This document shows positions 8,611 to 17,345 of a DNA stretch of 64,000 bases, one piece after another. Source of the DNA: Haloplanus natans DSM 17983 (GTDB taxonomy: Archaea > Halobacteriota > Halobacteria > Halobacteriales > Haloferacaceae). The stretch's first letter is position 1, and each line of letters opens with the position of its first letter. The stretch covers positions 2,960,938-3,024,937 of the forward strand of contig NZ_KE386573.1 in NCBI RefSeq assembly GCF_000427685.1. The letters are read 5' to 3'. The notes under the pieces are model-generated. The model did not search any database. It worked only from the letters and a program-made list of their open reading frames with translations, and was not told the DNA's origin. The translations under genes and the position numbers were made by a program.

Positions 8611-9714
8611 ATGAGCGATAGCGAGTCCCGGGAGTTCTGTCCCCGCTGTGGCGATCCGGTTCCGGCGCGAGCGGAGCCACTACCGGGTGCCCCCCGCGAC
8701 CGCGACGCCCACCTCTGTGACGCCTGCTACTTCGACGACTACGAGATGATCGACGCCCCCGAGCGCATCGAGGTGCTCGTCTGTTCGGGCTGTGGGGCGG
8801 TCCAGCGCGGCAACCGCTGGGTCGACGTGGGCGCCCGCGACTACACCGACGTGGCCGTCGACGAGGTGAGCGAAGCCCTCGCGGTCCACGTGAACGCCCG
8901 CGATGTCACCTGGGCGGTCGACCCCGAACAGGTCGACGAAAACACCATCCGGATGCACTGTCATTTCGCCGGCGTCGTCCGCGAGACACCACTCGAAGAG
9001 TCGGTCGTCGTCCCCGTCAAAATCTCGCGGGGTACCTGCGACCGCTGTGGCCGCATCGCCGGCGGCTACTACAACGCCATCGTCCAAGTCCGCGCGGACG
9101 ACCGAACGCCGACGGCCGCGGAACGGGACCGCGCGGTCGAAATCGCCGAAGCGTACGTCGCCGACCGGGAATCCGCGGGCGACCGTAACGCGTTTATCAC
9201 CGAAATCGAGCCAGTAGACGAAGGCGTCGATATTCGGATTTCGACGACACAGATGGGGCAAGGCGCCGCCACCCGCATCGTCCGCGAACTCGGCGGCAGC
9301 GTCGAGAGCTACCCCACCCTCGTCACGGAGGACGGCGACGGCAACGAGGTGTACCGCGTCACCTACGCCGTCCGCTTGCCGGCGTTCACGCCGGGCGACG
9401 TGATCGACCCCGACGACGACGAGGGCCCCGTCCTCGTCCGGAGCGTCAGCGGGAATCTGAAAGGCGTGCGTCTGGCCTCGGGCGAGGCGTACGAGGAATC
9501 CTTCGACGAGGGGATCGATGCTCGGCGACTCGCCACCCGTGACGACGCCGTCGAGACGACGGTGGTGACCGTCGAGGACGACCACGCCGTGCAGGTGCTC
9601 GACCCCGAGACGTACGCGGCCGAAACCGTGTCGCGACCCGACTTCTTCGACCCCGACGCGGAGACGACGCCGGTCGTCAAGACCCGCGCCGGCCTGCACC
9701 TGCTTCCGGACTAG
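8611..9714 (+). CDS. nmd3: NMD3-family 60S export protein homologue, 367 aa
   Basis: Eukaryotic Nmd3 is the nuclear export adaptor for 60S subunits; archaeal homologues probably act in large-subunit maturation or binding. Four CxxC pairs are in the N-terminal half: CPRC (10-13), CDAC, CSGC (VCSGCGAVQRG) and CDRC (TCDRCGRIAGG). After these comes a region rich in beta strands (QMGQGAATRIVRELGG, then an OB/SH3-like C-terminus). The ATG at 8611 gives MSDSESREFCPRC; earlier in-frame ATGs fall inside the htpX upstream region. GCTTAAC near 8578 is a TATA candidate. Its stop overlaps the stop of the small gene on the other strand. Confidence 0.93.
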   Translation: MSDSESREFCPRCGDPVPARAEPLPGAPRDRDAHLCDACYFDDYEMIDAPERIEVLVCSGCGAVQRGNRWVDVGARDYTDVAVDEVSEALAVHVNARDVTWAVDPEQVDENTIRMHCHFAGVVRETPLEESVVVPVKISRGTCDRCGRIAGGYYNAIVQVRADDRTPTAAERDRAVEIAEAYVADRESAGDRNAFITEIEPVDEGVDIRISTTQMGQGAATRIVRELGGSVESYPTLVTEDGDGNEVYRVTYAVRLPAFTPGDVIDPDDDEGPVLVRSVSGNLKGVRLASGEAYEESFDEGIDARRLATRDDAVETTVVTVEDDHAVQVLDPETYAAETVSRPDFFDPDAETTPVVKTRAGLHLLPD

Positions 9715-9860
9715 TCCGCGGTTTCCATGCCGTCCCGTGACGAACCCACCGCCGCCGCCAGCGCCGCGTCGGAACACCCCGCGTGTCGCGCCGCCTGCGA
9801 GAGCGTGAGCGTGCCGCTACGATACAGGATCACCGACGACTGGAACGATTTGTTGCTCAT
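9711..9860 (-). CDS. small 49-aa HTH-like haloarchaeal protein
   Basis: This short gene encodes MSNKSFQSSVILYRSGTLTL, followed by a helix-turn-helix-like SQAARHAGCSDAALAAAVGS. It resembles small haloarchaeal proteins of the DUF7317 type, but I am recalling this family rather than checking it. A TATA-like TTTATACT on the minus strand sits about 35 bases upstream in an AT-rich stretch. Its stop codon overlaps the NMD3 stop (CTAG at 9711-9714), so the two genes are tail to tail. The function is unknown. Confidence 0.6.
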   Translation of the reverse strand: MSNKSFQSSVILYRSGTLTLSQAARHAGCSDAALAAAVGSSRDGMETAD

Positions 9861-9987
9861 TCGTCTACGTTATTTCCGAGAATGCGCTTGAGTATAAACC
9901 TTTCTGCGATAAAATACCTATATAGAGAAAGTAAGAGAGCTATTAACTTCATGTGTGTCCGATTATCGTGCGTCGCGGTGTCGTGGC

Positions 9988-11790
9988 TCACTCCCCCCAC
10001 ACGTCCGAGAGGGGGTGGTCGGCGTCCGCCGAGTCGGACGGCGCCGTATCACCCGTGGACCGGGACCGAGAGCGCGATGTCGACTCCCGTCCCGCGCTCG
10101 ACCCCCCGCCGGTTCGTGTCCCCGGCGTCGACGCCGTGCCCGCGAGCGCCGCGTCGGGGTCGAACTCGGGGAGCGTGGGGCGTGACAGCCGATCCACCGC
10201 CTCGGCGAACCAGTCGGGCATATCGCCCCGGGCGCGGTCGAACAGGTCGAGGAGGCTCGAATCGGCGAGATACGTCGCCCCGTGATCGTCGGGGGCGCGC
10301 ACGACTCGCCCGGCCGCCTGAATCACCGTCCGGAGCGCCGTCCGGTAGTACCACGCCCACTGCCCCTCCGCCAGTCGCCGGGCGACCCGCGAATCGTTCG
10401 TGTTGAGATACGGCGCCTTGCAGAGCACCTGCCAGCGCGCGAGGTCACCACACAGGTCCAGTGCCTCCTCCATTTTCACCGAGAGGAAACAGTCGGGGTC
10501 GTCGGTCGCTTTCCACTCCTCCAGCGCCGCGTCGCGGTTCTCCCGGTCGTGTGTCCGGATGCGGGGCGCGACGCCGAACTCCGCCAACTGCGCCGCCAAT
10601 CGCTCCTGAATCGCGTAGGAGTGACAGTGGACGATACCTTTCTCTTCCGGGTGGCGAGCCAGCAGGCGGACGAGTAGCCGCGCCACGTTCGGCAGCGTCT
10701 CGTCGCGGTGTTCGTAGGTCATCTTCCCCTGTGTCACGTCGTAGAGCGGGCGATTCTCCAGTGGAAACGTGTGGGGGACGTCGACGAGAGCGACACTCGA
10801 CGGGTCGAGGCCGACGCCACGACAGAACGCCTCCTTGTCCAGAATCGTCGCCGAGAGGAGGGCGAACTTGTTGCCGCGGTCCCAGACGGTGTGGTGGAGG
10901 TAGCGACCAGGGTCGAGCGGTTTGATCGTGATTGGCGTCCCCTCGCCGTCGGGCTGATCGACGACCCACGTCGTCGTGCTGGTTGGGTCGCGGTAGTCCG
11001 AGACGAACCAGTCGAGTTCGGAGCGCAGGTCCTGAAGCCGGTCCCGGCGCGCGGCCTCGCCCGGCGTCAACTCGTCGCTGGCGACGAGGTCCTCGGCGGC
11101 ACGCGCACAGACGCCGGCGAGCGTCTCGGCGAACCGGGCGGTACGATCCAATGGGTCGTCGGCGTCGGTCACCGCCGGCACGCCCACGTCGTCCCAGACG
11201 GGGACGGTTTGCGGGCGCAGGTCGACAGTGGCGTACATCTCAGCCCACTCCGCGAGGCCGTGGGCCTCGTCGATCACCACCACATCCCGCGTGCCGAACA
11301 CCTCCGAGCCGGCGGTCTGCATGAAGTACGCGAGCGTCATCGCCGCGATGGATCGGTTCGAGGCGATGGCGCGGTCGGCGTAGTACGGACAGCGGTGCTG
11401 GATCGAGCAGTCGTAGCCCGACTGGCGCGCACACGGCGCCCGGTCGACGGGCGTCGTCGTCTCGTCGGGCAGAATGCAGGTGTAGTTCCCCTTCCCCCGG
11501 ATGACGTTCAGATCCGAGAGCAGGTCGTCTGCGGCCACGTCGTCCAGTTGCGACACCTGCGGCGTGGTGTAGTAGGCGCCGGTCGCCTGCGCGGGGTCGG
11601 CCTCCTCGGGCGCGCGGGCCGACCCCGCGACGGCGCGAGCGAGGAGGGATTTGCCGCTGCCCGTCGGCGCCCGCACGAGGACGGCGTCGTTGCCCGCGGC
11701 GAACGCGTCGCGGATGGCGTCGAGGGCCTCGCGCTGGTTGCCGCGAAAGGAGGGGGCGGGAAACGAAGACGGAATACGGTCGGGGTCCAC
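9988..11790 (-). CDS. Rad3/XPD-like ATP-dependent DNA helicase with Fe-S cluster, 600 aa
   Basis: This is a superfamily 2 helicase of the Rad3/DinG group. Walker A APTGSGKS is at residues 41-48 and DEAH at 174-177. Four cysteines between them (C105, C120, C128, C134) are spaced as in the 4Fe-4S domain of XPD-like enzymes. Motif VI is near QAAGRVVRAPDDHG. A Ser/Thr/Arg-rich tail of about 60 residues (from GTRTGGGSS) is likely disordered. It presumably unwinds damaged or structured DNA 5' to 3'. It appears monocistronic, with the small zinc protein divergent in time but on the same strand upstream. Confidence 0.92.
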   Translation of the reverse strand: MDPDRIPSSFPAPSFRGNQREALDAIRDAFAAGNDAVLVRAPTGSGKSLLARAVAGSARAPEEADPAQATGAYYTTPQVSQLDDVAADDLLSDLNVIRGKGNYTCILPDETTTPVDRAPCARQSGYDCSIQHRCPYYADRAIASNRSIAAMTLAYFMQTAGSEVFGTRDVVVIDEAHGLAEWAEMYATVDLRPQTVPVWDDVGVPAVTDADDPLDRTARFAETLAGVCARAAEDLVASDELTPGEAARRDRLQDLRSELDWFVSDYRDPTSTTTWVVDQPDGEGTPITIKPLDPGRYLHHTVWDRGNKFALLSATILDKEAFCRGVGLDPSSVALVDVPHTFPLENRPLYDVTQGKMTYEHRDETLPNVARLLVRLLARHPEEKGIVHCHSYAIQERLAAQLAEFGVAPRIRTHDRENRDAALEEWKATDDPDCFLSVKMEEALDLCGDLARWQVLCKAPYLNTNDSRVARRLAEGQWAWYYRTALRTVIQAAGRVVRAPDDHGATYLADSSLLDLFDRARGDMPDWFAEAVDRLSRPTLPEFDPDAALAGTASTPGTRTGGGSSAGRESTSRSRSRSTGDTAPSDSADADHPLSDVWGE

Positions 11791-11833
11791 GGTCGATTCA
11801 GCCTGCGGTCGCAGGTAATACTGTCGGACGTGA

Positions 11834-12043
11834 CTACTCCGACAGCGCCGCCACGTCCTCGGCGGTCACCTCGCGGTCGTCAGGCAGGCGCTCGATACAG
11901 TCGAAACAGAGGAAGTGGTCGGTTCCGTCGGCGAGTTCGAGCGACATCCCGCCCGTCGCCTCGGCTTCGAACGTCCAGAAGTTCCCGACGCCGCCCGCGA
12001 CGGGCACTTCCTCGCCACAGCCGTCACAGGGATCGGAGCTCAT
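11834..12043 (-). CDS. small CxxC zinc-binding protein, 69 aa
   Basis: This is an acidic mini-protein with two Cys pairs, CDGC (residues 6-9) and CFDC (46-49), probably binding one zinc. The segments GNFWTFEAEATGGMSLELAD and HFLCFDCIERLPDD match a conserved haloarchaeal family (DUF7561-like by memory). The function is unknown. It lies 43 bases upstream of the helicase gene on the same strand and could share its transcript. Hairpin copy B lies just upstream of it, separating it from the exported-protein gene. Confidence 0.75.
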   Translation of the reverse strand: MSSDPCDGCGEEVPVAGGVGNFWTFEAEATGGMSLELADGTDHFLCFDCIERLPDDREVTAEDVAALSE

Positions 12044-12058
12044 TACGACGAGTCGTAC

Positions 12059-12131
12059 GAGTTACGGTAAGTCAGTACCGGTGGGTCGCCGGATCGTTTC
12101 GGCGAACGGCCGGTACCCAGTTACGGTACTC
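12059..12131 (-). repeat. compound hairpin element, copy B (3' of the exported-protein gene)
   Basis: Read on the minus strand it shows GAGTACC-GTAACTGGG, an inner stem TACCGG..GTTCGCCG/CGGCGAC..CCGGTA with an AAACGAT loop, then ACTGACTTACCGTAACTC. It carries both family flanks, GTAACTG and TGACTTAC. The outer arms pair GAGT and GTAA with TTAC and ACTC with some mismatches. It lies about 30 bases after the stop of the minus-strand gene ending at 12162 and is in that gene's orientation, as for the other copies. The inner stem is closely related to copies A and C. Confidence 0.7.
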
Positions 12132-12161
12132 CGTATCGGGCGGGAGGAACCCGCCGTCCCG

Positions 12162-13016
12162 TCACGCACACCCACTCGTGTCCGCGGCGACGCCGAGCGA
12201 GAACGACACACCGTCGCTCTGGACGGTGTTCGGGGCGTCGGAGGGGAGGGTCCACCGGAGTGTCGCTACGTGGGCGCCGGGCGCCGCACACGTCGCCGTC
12301 AGTGGAATCCAGCCGTCGTCGTCGCCGGCAGCCCCGAGGCCGGTGAGGGGCCCCTCGTAGACGACCGACTCGTCGGCGTCGGCGGTCCCGTCCCCGTCGG
12401 CGTCGTACCACACCTGCACCTGCACGTAGTCCTGGAGTTCGCCCGACTCTCCGAGGTCACCCGCGCTTCGTTCGGCTTCGGTCGTTCCACCCTCGTCGAC
12501 GGCCGTCACGTCGCCCCGAACCCAGAGGCGGGCGGGCGATCCCGACAGCGTCAGCGAGAGGTCGACGGTGCCGCCGTCGCCGGGTTCGACGTTCTCGACC
12601 GACACCGGCGGGATCGAGGCGGTGACCGGATCGTCACCCGGGGTGGTCGGGGCTGCCGTCGCCGCCGCGCCCGGCGCCGGGTCGTCCGCGTCGTACGGAA
12701 CCGGCTCGTCGGTGGGGGTCGGCTCGTCGACGGACCCCGTGTCCGTAGCCGTCGTGTCGTCCGGTCGTTCGGGCGGATCGGTCGCCTCGTCGGCGCTACC
12801 CCTGCCGCCGGGCGTCGGCGTCGGCGTCGGGTCGTCGGGCGTCACGGTGTAGTCGACCGACAGGTCGACGCCGTTCTCGTCGCCGTCCCCGTCGCCGTCG
12901 TCGGTGAAGAGGTTCGAGACGCCGGCCCCCGCGCCGAGCAGCGCGAGGAGGCCGGCGAGGAGCAGGGCCAACACGCGGCGGCGCGACGAGGACTCCTCGT
13001 CCGGCTCGCCGCTCAC
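12162..13016 (-). CDS. exported protein with SipW-like signal and Thr/Pro/Asp-rich linker, 284 aa
   Basis: After SSSRRRV a hydrophobic segment (residues about 15-34, LALLLAGLLALLGAGAGVSN) leads to LFTDD, resembling the SipW-type signal regions of haloarchaeal TasA-like exported proteins. An acidic, Thr/Pro-rich low-complexity linker (about 36-130) follows. The C-terminal beta-rich domain (about 135-284) includes WYDADGDGTADADESVVYEG, which may bind calcium. It is likely a cell-surface or secreted structural protein. The family is uncertain. Copy B of the hairpin family follows its stop. Confidence 0.6.
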   Translation of the reverse strand: MSGEPDEESSSRRRVLALLLAGLLALLGAGAGVSNLFTDDGDGDGDENGVDLSVDYTVTPDDPTPTPTPGGRGSADEATDPPERPDDTTATDTGSVDEPTPTDEPVPYDADDPAPGAAATAAPTTPGDDPVTASIPPVSVENVEPGDGGTVDLSLTLSGSPARLWVRGDVTAVDEGGTTEAERSAGDLGESGELQDYVQVQVWYDADGDGTADADESVVYEGPLTGLGAAGDDDGWIPLTATCAAPGAHVATLRWTLPSDAPNTVQSDGVSFSLGVAADTSGCA

Positions 13017-13230
13017 GCGGCGTCACCGGCGGCGAACCACCGTCGAATCGGGGGATGGAAGGCGAACGATCGCAGGATCGGGGTCGGGTACACGGTTCCG
13101 AATACACCACGGGGGGTCATAGGTAATCGGATACTAGTCGGCCGGGATGGCTCGTCCTGAAGGCTCAGGGTGAGCCTGAAGCGGGTGCGTCGACCCCGAC
13201 GGTTAATCCCACGTCGTCCCACTAACGGGT

Positions 13231-14145
13231 ATGCACGTACTCGTCACCGGCGCCACGGGGTTCGTCGGACGCCGCCTCGTTCCCGCTCTCCTCGACGCGG
13301 CCCACGAGGTGACGGTCCTCGCCCGCGACGCCGGACGCTACGACGGCCCGTCGGGGGTCCGGATCGTCGTCGGCGACCTCCTCGAACGGGAGTCGATCGA
13401 CGCCGCCGTCGGGAGCGAGGATACCGTCGACGCCGCCTACTACCTCGTCCACTCGATGACGGCCCGAGACGATTTCGAGGCCCGTGACCGCCGGGCGGCA
13501 GCGAACTTCGCCGACGCCGCGAGCGCCGCCGGCGTCGACCGAGTGATCTACCTCGGCGGTCTGGGCGAGGAGCGGGACCGCCTCTCGCCGCATCTCCGAT
13601 CCCGACGCGAGGTCGAACGGGTGCTCGCGGCGGGGACGTACGACCTCACGACGCTCCGGGCGGCGATCATCGTCGGCCCCGGGAGCGCCGGGTTCGAGAT
13701 GGTCGTCCAACTCGCCTCGCGACTTCCGGTGATGGTGACGCCCCGGTGGGTGCGGACGCCCTGTCAGCCCATCGGCGTCGACGACGTGATCGCCTACCTC
13801 GTCGGCGTCCTCGACGACCCCGAGACGGCGGGAGAGACGTACGAAATCGGCGGCCCGGAGGTGCTGACGTACGCCGAGATGCTCCGGCGGACGGGACGGC
13901 ATCTGGGACACGAACCGACCCTCGTCGCGGTGCCGGTGTTGACGCCACGGCTCTCCGCGTACTGGGTGGGGCTGATGACGGACGTTCCCTGGAGCGTCGC
14001 TCGCCCGCTGATCGAGGGGCTGAAGAATCCGGTCGTGGTCCACGACGACCGACTCGCCCGACTCGTCGACGTCGATCCGACCCCCTTCGACGAGGCGGTC
14101 CGGCGGGCGCTGACCGAGCGCGCGGCCGCGGAGGCCGGCGCGTGA
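13231..14145 (+). CDS. NAD(P)-binding SDR protein, NDUFA9-like, 304 aa
   Basis: An atypical short-chain dehydrogenase/epimerase fold: the nucleotide motif GATGFVG is at residues 7-13, DAAYYLVHSM at about 68-77, and DRVIYLGGLGE near 108. No YxxxK catalytic pair is in the normal place, as in the complex I NDUFA9-like and NmrA-type subfamilies that bind NAD(P) without classic SDR chemistry. Substrate unknown. The stop overlaps the GTG start of the downstream membrane-protein gene (GTGA), implying translational coupling. Confidence 0.85.
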   Translation: MHVLVTGATGFVGRRLVPALLDAAHEVTVLARDAGRYDGPSGVRIVVGDLLERESIDAAVGSEDTVDAAYYLVHSMTARDDFEARDRRAAANFADAASAAGVDRVIYLGGLGEERDRLSPHLRSRREVERVLAAGTYDLTTLRAAIIVGPGSAGFEMVVQLASRLPVMVTPRWVRTPCQPIGVDDVIAYLVGVLDDPETAGETYEIGGPEVLTYAEMLRRTGRHLGHEPTLVAVPVLTPRLSAYWVGLMTDVPWSVARPLIEGLKNPVVVHDDRLARLVDVDPTPFDEAVRRALTERAAAEAGA

Positions 14146-14852
14146 TCGGGACCCGTGACGCAGTCGACGGTGATCCAACCTTCGGCGACACGTGGGTGTA
14201 CGAGAGCCTCGTGGGTGGGATTCCCGGGCTCGACCTCTCGGCTCGGGCGGCCATCGCCCTCCAGGTCCTCCTCTTCGAGACGCTGGTCGTCGGCCTCGGG
14301 GTCGCCTACGGCCTGTCGCTTGCGGCCGTCGTGGGCGGCACCGTCGCCGTCGCCGTCGCCGCCGCGGGGAGCGTCGCCATGCTCTATATCGGCACGGCGA
14401 CACGCGGCCTCGCCCTGCCGGACGCCCACCGGCGCCTCCTCTTTGGCTCCGGCGTCGAGACGCTGTTCGGCGTCCTGAGCTTCGTCGCGGTCGTGACGCA
14501 TCTGCTCTCGGGGGCGCCGGCGCCGTTCGACCCGTTCGGCGGCGGACGGTCACCCGCCCCCGTGACGTTCGTCGCCCTGTTGATCCTCTGGGATCTCTGT
14601 TACCGGATCGGCACCTCGTGGTGGACGGCGCTGGTGTCGCTGTGGCGGTCGCTCAGATACCGGGTCGCGCCCGAGACGGCCCGTCGGTGTCGGCGCCTCG
14701 ACGCCGCCAACGTGGGCTTTTCCCTCCTCGAACTGGCGCTCCTGCCGCTGGTCGTCGGACAGCCGTTGCTCGTCTGGGGGGTGGTCGGCCACGTCGCTGC
14801 CGTGACGGCCGTCTCGACGGCGGCGACACTACTGCTCAGAACCGAGCCGTGA
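14142..14852 (+). CDS. multi-pass membrane protein, 236 aa
   Basis: GTG start overlapping the upstream stop. About five hydrophobic segments are visible: residues about 36-58 (AAIALQVLLFETLVVGLGVA), 60-90 (LSLAAVVGGTVAVAVAAAGS), 108-128, 144-165 and 195-230. A short cytosolic N-terminus and an Arg-rich loop (SLWRSLRYRVAPETARRCRR) lie between them. I do not recognise the family. Coupling to the SDR gene suggests a membrane-associated redox or biosynthetic pair, but this is inference. Confidence 0.75.
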   Translation: MIGTRDAVDGDPTFGDTWVYESLVGGIPGLDLSARAAIALQVLLFETLVVGLGVAYGLSLAAVVGGTVAVAVAAAGSVAMLYIGTATRGLALPDAHRRLLFGSGVETLFGVLSFVAVVTHLLSGAPAPFDPFGGGRSPAPVTFVALLILWDLCYRIGTSWWTALVSLWRSLRYRVAPETARRCRRLDAANVGFSLLELALLPLVVGQPLLVWGVVGHVAAVTAVSTAATLLLRTEP

Positions 14853-14853
14853 C

Positions 14854-15027
14854 CTACTCGCCCTGCAGCTGCTTGAACTGATCGAGCAGCGCTTCCGTCG
14901 AATCGCCGGATTCGTACGAGAGGGTCCCTCGGAACTCCGACCGGTCGTCGTCGAACTCCGTGTCGACTTGCCCCGTTTTCTGCGCGCGGCGTTCGTGCTC
15001 GTCCTCGTCATAGGCACCCATTGACAT
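14854..15027 (-). CDS. DUF5786 small acidic protein, 57 aa
   Basis: MSMGAYDEDEHERRAQKTGQ, then FRGTLSYESGDSTEALLDQF and a short end. This matches the DUF5786 family widespread in haloarchaea. It has no membrane segment and no Cys; likely a small soluble adaptor. Its function is unknown. The promoter TATA at 15054-15066 lies about 30 bases upstream and is read divergently toward lipA. Confidence 0.85.
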   Translation of the reverse strand: MSMGAYDEDEHERRAQKTGQVDTEFDDDRSEFRGTLSYESGDSTEALLDQFKQLQGE

Positions 15028-15053
15028 GGTACACTGTAGCTTCGATACCTCCG

Positions 15054-15066
15054 AATATATATGTAA
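15054..15066. promoter_or_regulatory. AT-rich TATA region between DUF5786 gene and lipA
   Basis: AATATATATGTAA is near-symmetric and lies 27-39 bases from the DUF5786 start (minus strand), fitting its TATA box. It is about 65 bases from the lipA start; lipA may instead use the T-rich ACGTTTTTGC nearer its start. Confidence 0.5.
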
Positions 15067-15127
15067 CGGACGATGTGGTGCAATCTGGAGCCCACACGTT
15101 TTTGCGCAGTAGCCCGAAAGAGGGAGT

Positions 15128-16057
15128 ATGGCACGGCAACGTAAGCCCGACTGGCTCAGGATGCGCCCCCCGTCGGGCGAGCGGTTCACGGAGATCAAGC
15201 AGACGCTCCGCGACCGCGACCTCAACACCGTGTGCGAGGAGGCCAACTGTCCGAACCTGGGCGAGTGTTGGAGCGGCCGTAACGGCCCCGGGACGGCCAC
15301 GTTCATGCTCATGGGCGATCGGTGTTCCCGCGGCTGTAACTTCTGTGACGTACGGACGGGTGGGATGTCGGCACTCGACCCCGACGAACCCGCGAACGTC
15401 GCCGACGCCGTCGCGGAGATCGGCCTGGACTACGTCGTCCTCACGAGCGTCGACCGCGACGACCTGTCCGATCAGGGTGCGAGCCACTTCGCGCGCACCA
15501 TCGAGGCGATCAAGGAGCGCGATCCCGGCATCCTGGTCGAGGTGCTCATCCCCGACTTCCGGGGCGACCTCGATCTGGTGGATCGCATCCTCGACGCCGG
15601 GCCGGACGTCCTCGCACACAACGTCGAGACGGTCGAACGGCTCCAGTGGCCGGTCCGGGACCGCCGCGCCGGCTACGAGCAGTCGCTCTCGGTGCTCGAA
15701 CACGCGGCCGACGCCGGCGGGGTGTACACAAAGACGAGCCTCATGCTCGGGTTGGGGGAGTACGACCACGAACTCTACCGGGCGCTCTCGGACTGTCGCG
15801 AGGCCGGCGTCGACGTGGTGACCCTCGGCCAGTATCTCCAGCCCTCCCGCACCCACCTCGACGTGTACGAGTACGTCCACCCGGACGCCTTCGAGACGTG
15901 GCGCCGCGTCGCCGAGGAGGAACTCGGCTTCCTCTACTGCGCCAGCGGCCCGATGGTCCGGTCGTCGTACCGGGCGGGCGAACTGTTCGTCGACGCGGTC
16001 CTCCGCGACGGTCGGAGCGTCGAGGAGGCACGCCGCGAGGCCCACGCCGCGACGTGA
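15128..16057 (+). CDS. lipA: lipoyl synthase, 309 aa
   Basis: Radical-SAM enzyme that inserts two sulfurs into protein-bound octanoyl groups to make lipoyl. The auxiliary cluster cysteines are C36, C41 and C47 (CEEANCPNLGEC); the radical-SAM CxxxCxxC is C66, C70, C73 (CSRGCNFC). The C-terminal R-S-S-Y motif supplying the unusual Ser ligand is present (MVRSSYRAGE). It heads a block encoding the lipoyl-dependent enzymes PDH and glycine decarboxylase. Confidence 0.97.
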   Translation: MARQRKPDWLRMRPPSGERFTEIKQTLRDRDLNTVCEEANCPNLGECWSGRNGPGTATFMLMGDRCSRGCNFCDVRTGGMSALDPDEPANVADAVAEIGLDYVVLTSVDRDDLSDQGASHFARTIEAIKERDPGILVEVLIPDFRGDLDLVDRILDAGPDVLAHNVETVERLQWPVRDRRAGYEQSLSVLEHAADAGGVYTKTSLMLGLGEYDHELYRALSDCREAGVDVVTLGQYLQPSRTHLDVYEYVHPDAFETWRRVAEEELGFLYCASGPMVRSSYRAGELFVDAVLRDGRSVEEARREAHAAT

Positions 16058-16243
16058 CGATGTCCGTCCGCCGCCCGGCGACCCGGCACCGAACGACTAA
16101 GACGTGGGGGCGTGATGGTGTATCGTAGCCAGCCGGAGGTCCAGCGATCCTCGACTGGCCGTGGTCTCCGATTCGGGCGAAACCGAACCGATGAACAGCT
16201 ACGATAATCCCGACGAGCACCCGGTCATAGCGAGGGCCGAACC

Positions 16244-17344
16244 GTGAGCGACGTGTTCGACCGCGACCCGGACGACATGGTCCAGGTGCTCGACGAGTCG
16301 GGCGAACTCGTCGGCGACCCCCCCGATCTCGCTGACGACGAACTGGTCGCCCTCTACCGCCACCTGCGCCTCGCGCGCCACTTCGACGAGCGGGCGGTCA
16401 ACCTCCAGCGACAGGGCCGGATGGGCACCTACCCGCCGCTGGCCGGTCAGGAGGCGGCCCAGGTTGGGAGCGCGATGGCCCTCGACGACCGGGACTGGAT
16501 CGCCCCGAGTTACCGCGAACACGCCGCCGTCCACGTCCACGGCCTCTCGCTCTCCGATATCCTGCTGTACTGGATGGGCCACGGCGCTGGCGGGTGGCGC
16601 ACGGACGTGAACGTCCTCCCCGCGGCGGTCCCCATCGCGACGCAGGTGCCGCACACGACGGGGCTGGCGCTGGCGTCGAAGCTTCGCGGCCACGATGCAG
16701 TAGCCTGTGCCTACTTCGGCGACGGCGCCACCAGCGAGGGCGACTTCCACGAGGGGCTGAACGTGGCGGGCGTCTTCGACGTGCCCGCCGTCTTCCTCTG
16801 TAACAACAACGGGTGGGCCATCTCGGTGCCGCGGGAGCGCCAGACCGCGAGCCCGACGCTCGCGGGCAAGGCCGTCGCCTACGGCATCGACGGCGTGCAG
16901 GTCGACGGGATGGACCCGCTGGCGACCTACGAAGTGACCCGGGCGGCGGTGGAGAAAGCCCGGACGCCGGGCGAACGGCCGCGACCCACCCTGATCGAGG
17001 CGGTGCAGTATCGCTTCGGCGCCCACACCACCGCCGACGACCCGACGGTCTACCGCGACGAGGCGGAGGTGGCCGAGTGGCGCCGCCGGGACCCCATCCC
17101 CCGCCTCGAACGCTTCCTGCGCGAGACGGGCCGCCTCGACGACGAGACGGTCGAGGGGATCGAGACGAGCGTCCGCGAGCAGGTGAGCGAAGCCATCGAA
17201 CGGGCCGAGAACACCGCCCGCCCGGAGCCCGACGCGATGTTCGACGACGTGTACGCCGAGCCGTCCCCGGCGCTTCGCGACCAGCGGGCCGCCCTGCATC
17301 GACTGCGCGACCGACACGGCGACGACGCCTTCCTGAAGGAGTAA
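16244..17344 (+). CDS. pdhA: 2-oxoacid (pyruvate-type) dehydrogenase E1 alpha, 366 aa
   Basis: TPP-dependent E1 alpha subunit of a branched-chain/pyruvate-type 2-oxoacid dehydrogenase complex. The TPP motif starts GDGATSEGDFHEGLNVAGVF and ends CNNN; the N-terminal HFDERAVNLQRQGRMGTYPP and SYREHAA are signatures. GTG at 16244 is the start. It is followed after one base by pdhB. Haloarchaea oxidise pyruvate mainly via a ferredoxin oxidoreductase, so the true substrate of this complex may be another 2-oxoacid; the pyruvate name is conventional. Confidence 0.92.
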   Translation: MSDVFDRDPDDMVQVLDESGELVGDPPDLADDELVALYRHLRLARHFDERAVNLQRQGRMGTYPPLAGQEAAQVGSAMALDDRDWIAPSYREHAAVHVHGLSLSDILLYWMGHGAGGWRTDVNVLPAAVPIATQVPHTTGLALASKLRGHDAVACAYFGDGATSEGDFHEGLNVAGVFDVPAVFLCNNNGWAISVPRERQTASPTLAGKAVAYGIDGVQVDGMDPLATYEVTRAAVEKARTPGERPRPTLIEAVQYRFGAHTTADDPTVYRDEAEVAEWRRRDPIPRLERFLRETGRLDDETVEGIETSVREQVSEAIERAENTARPEPDAMFDDVYAEPSPALRDQRAALHRLRDRHGDDAFLKE

Positions 17345-17345
17345 T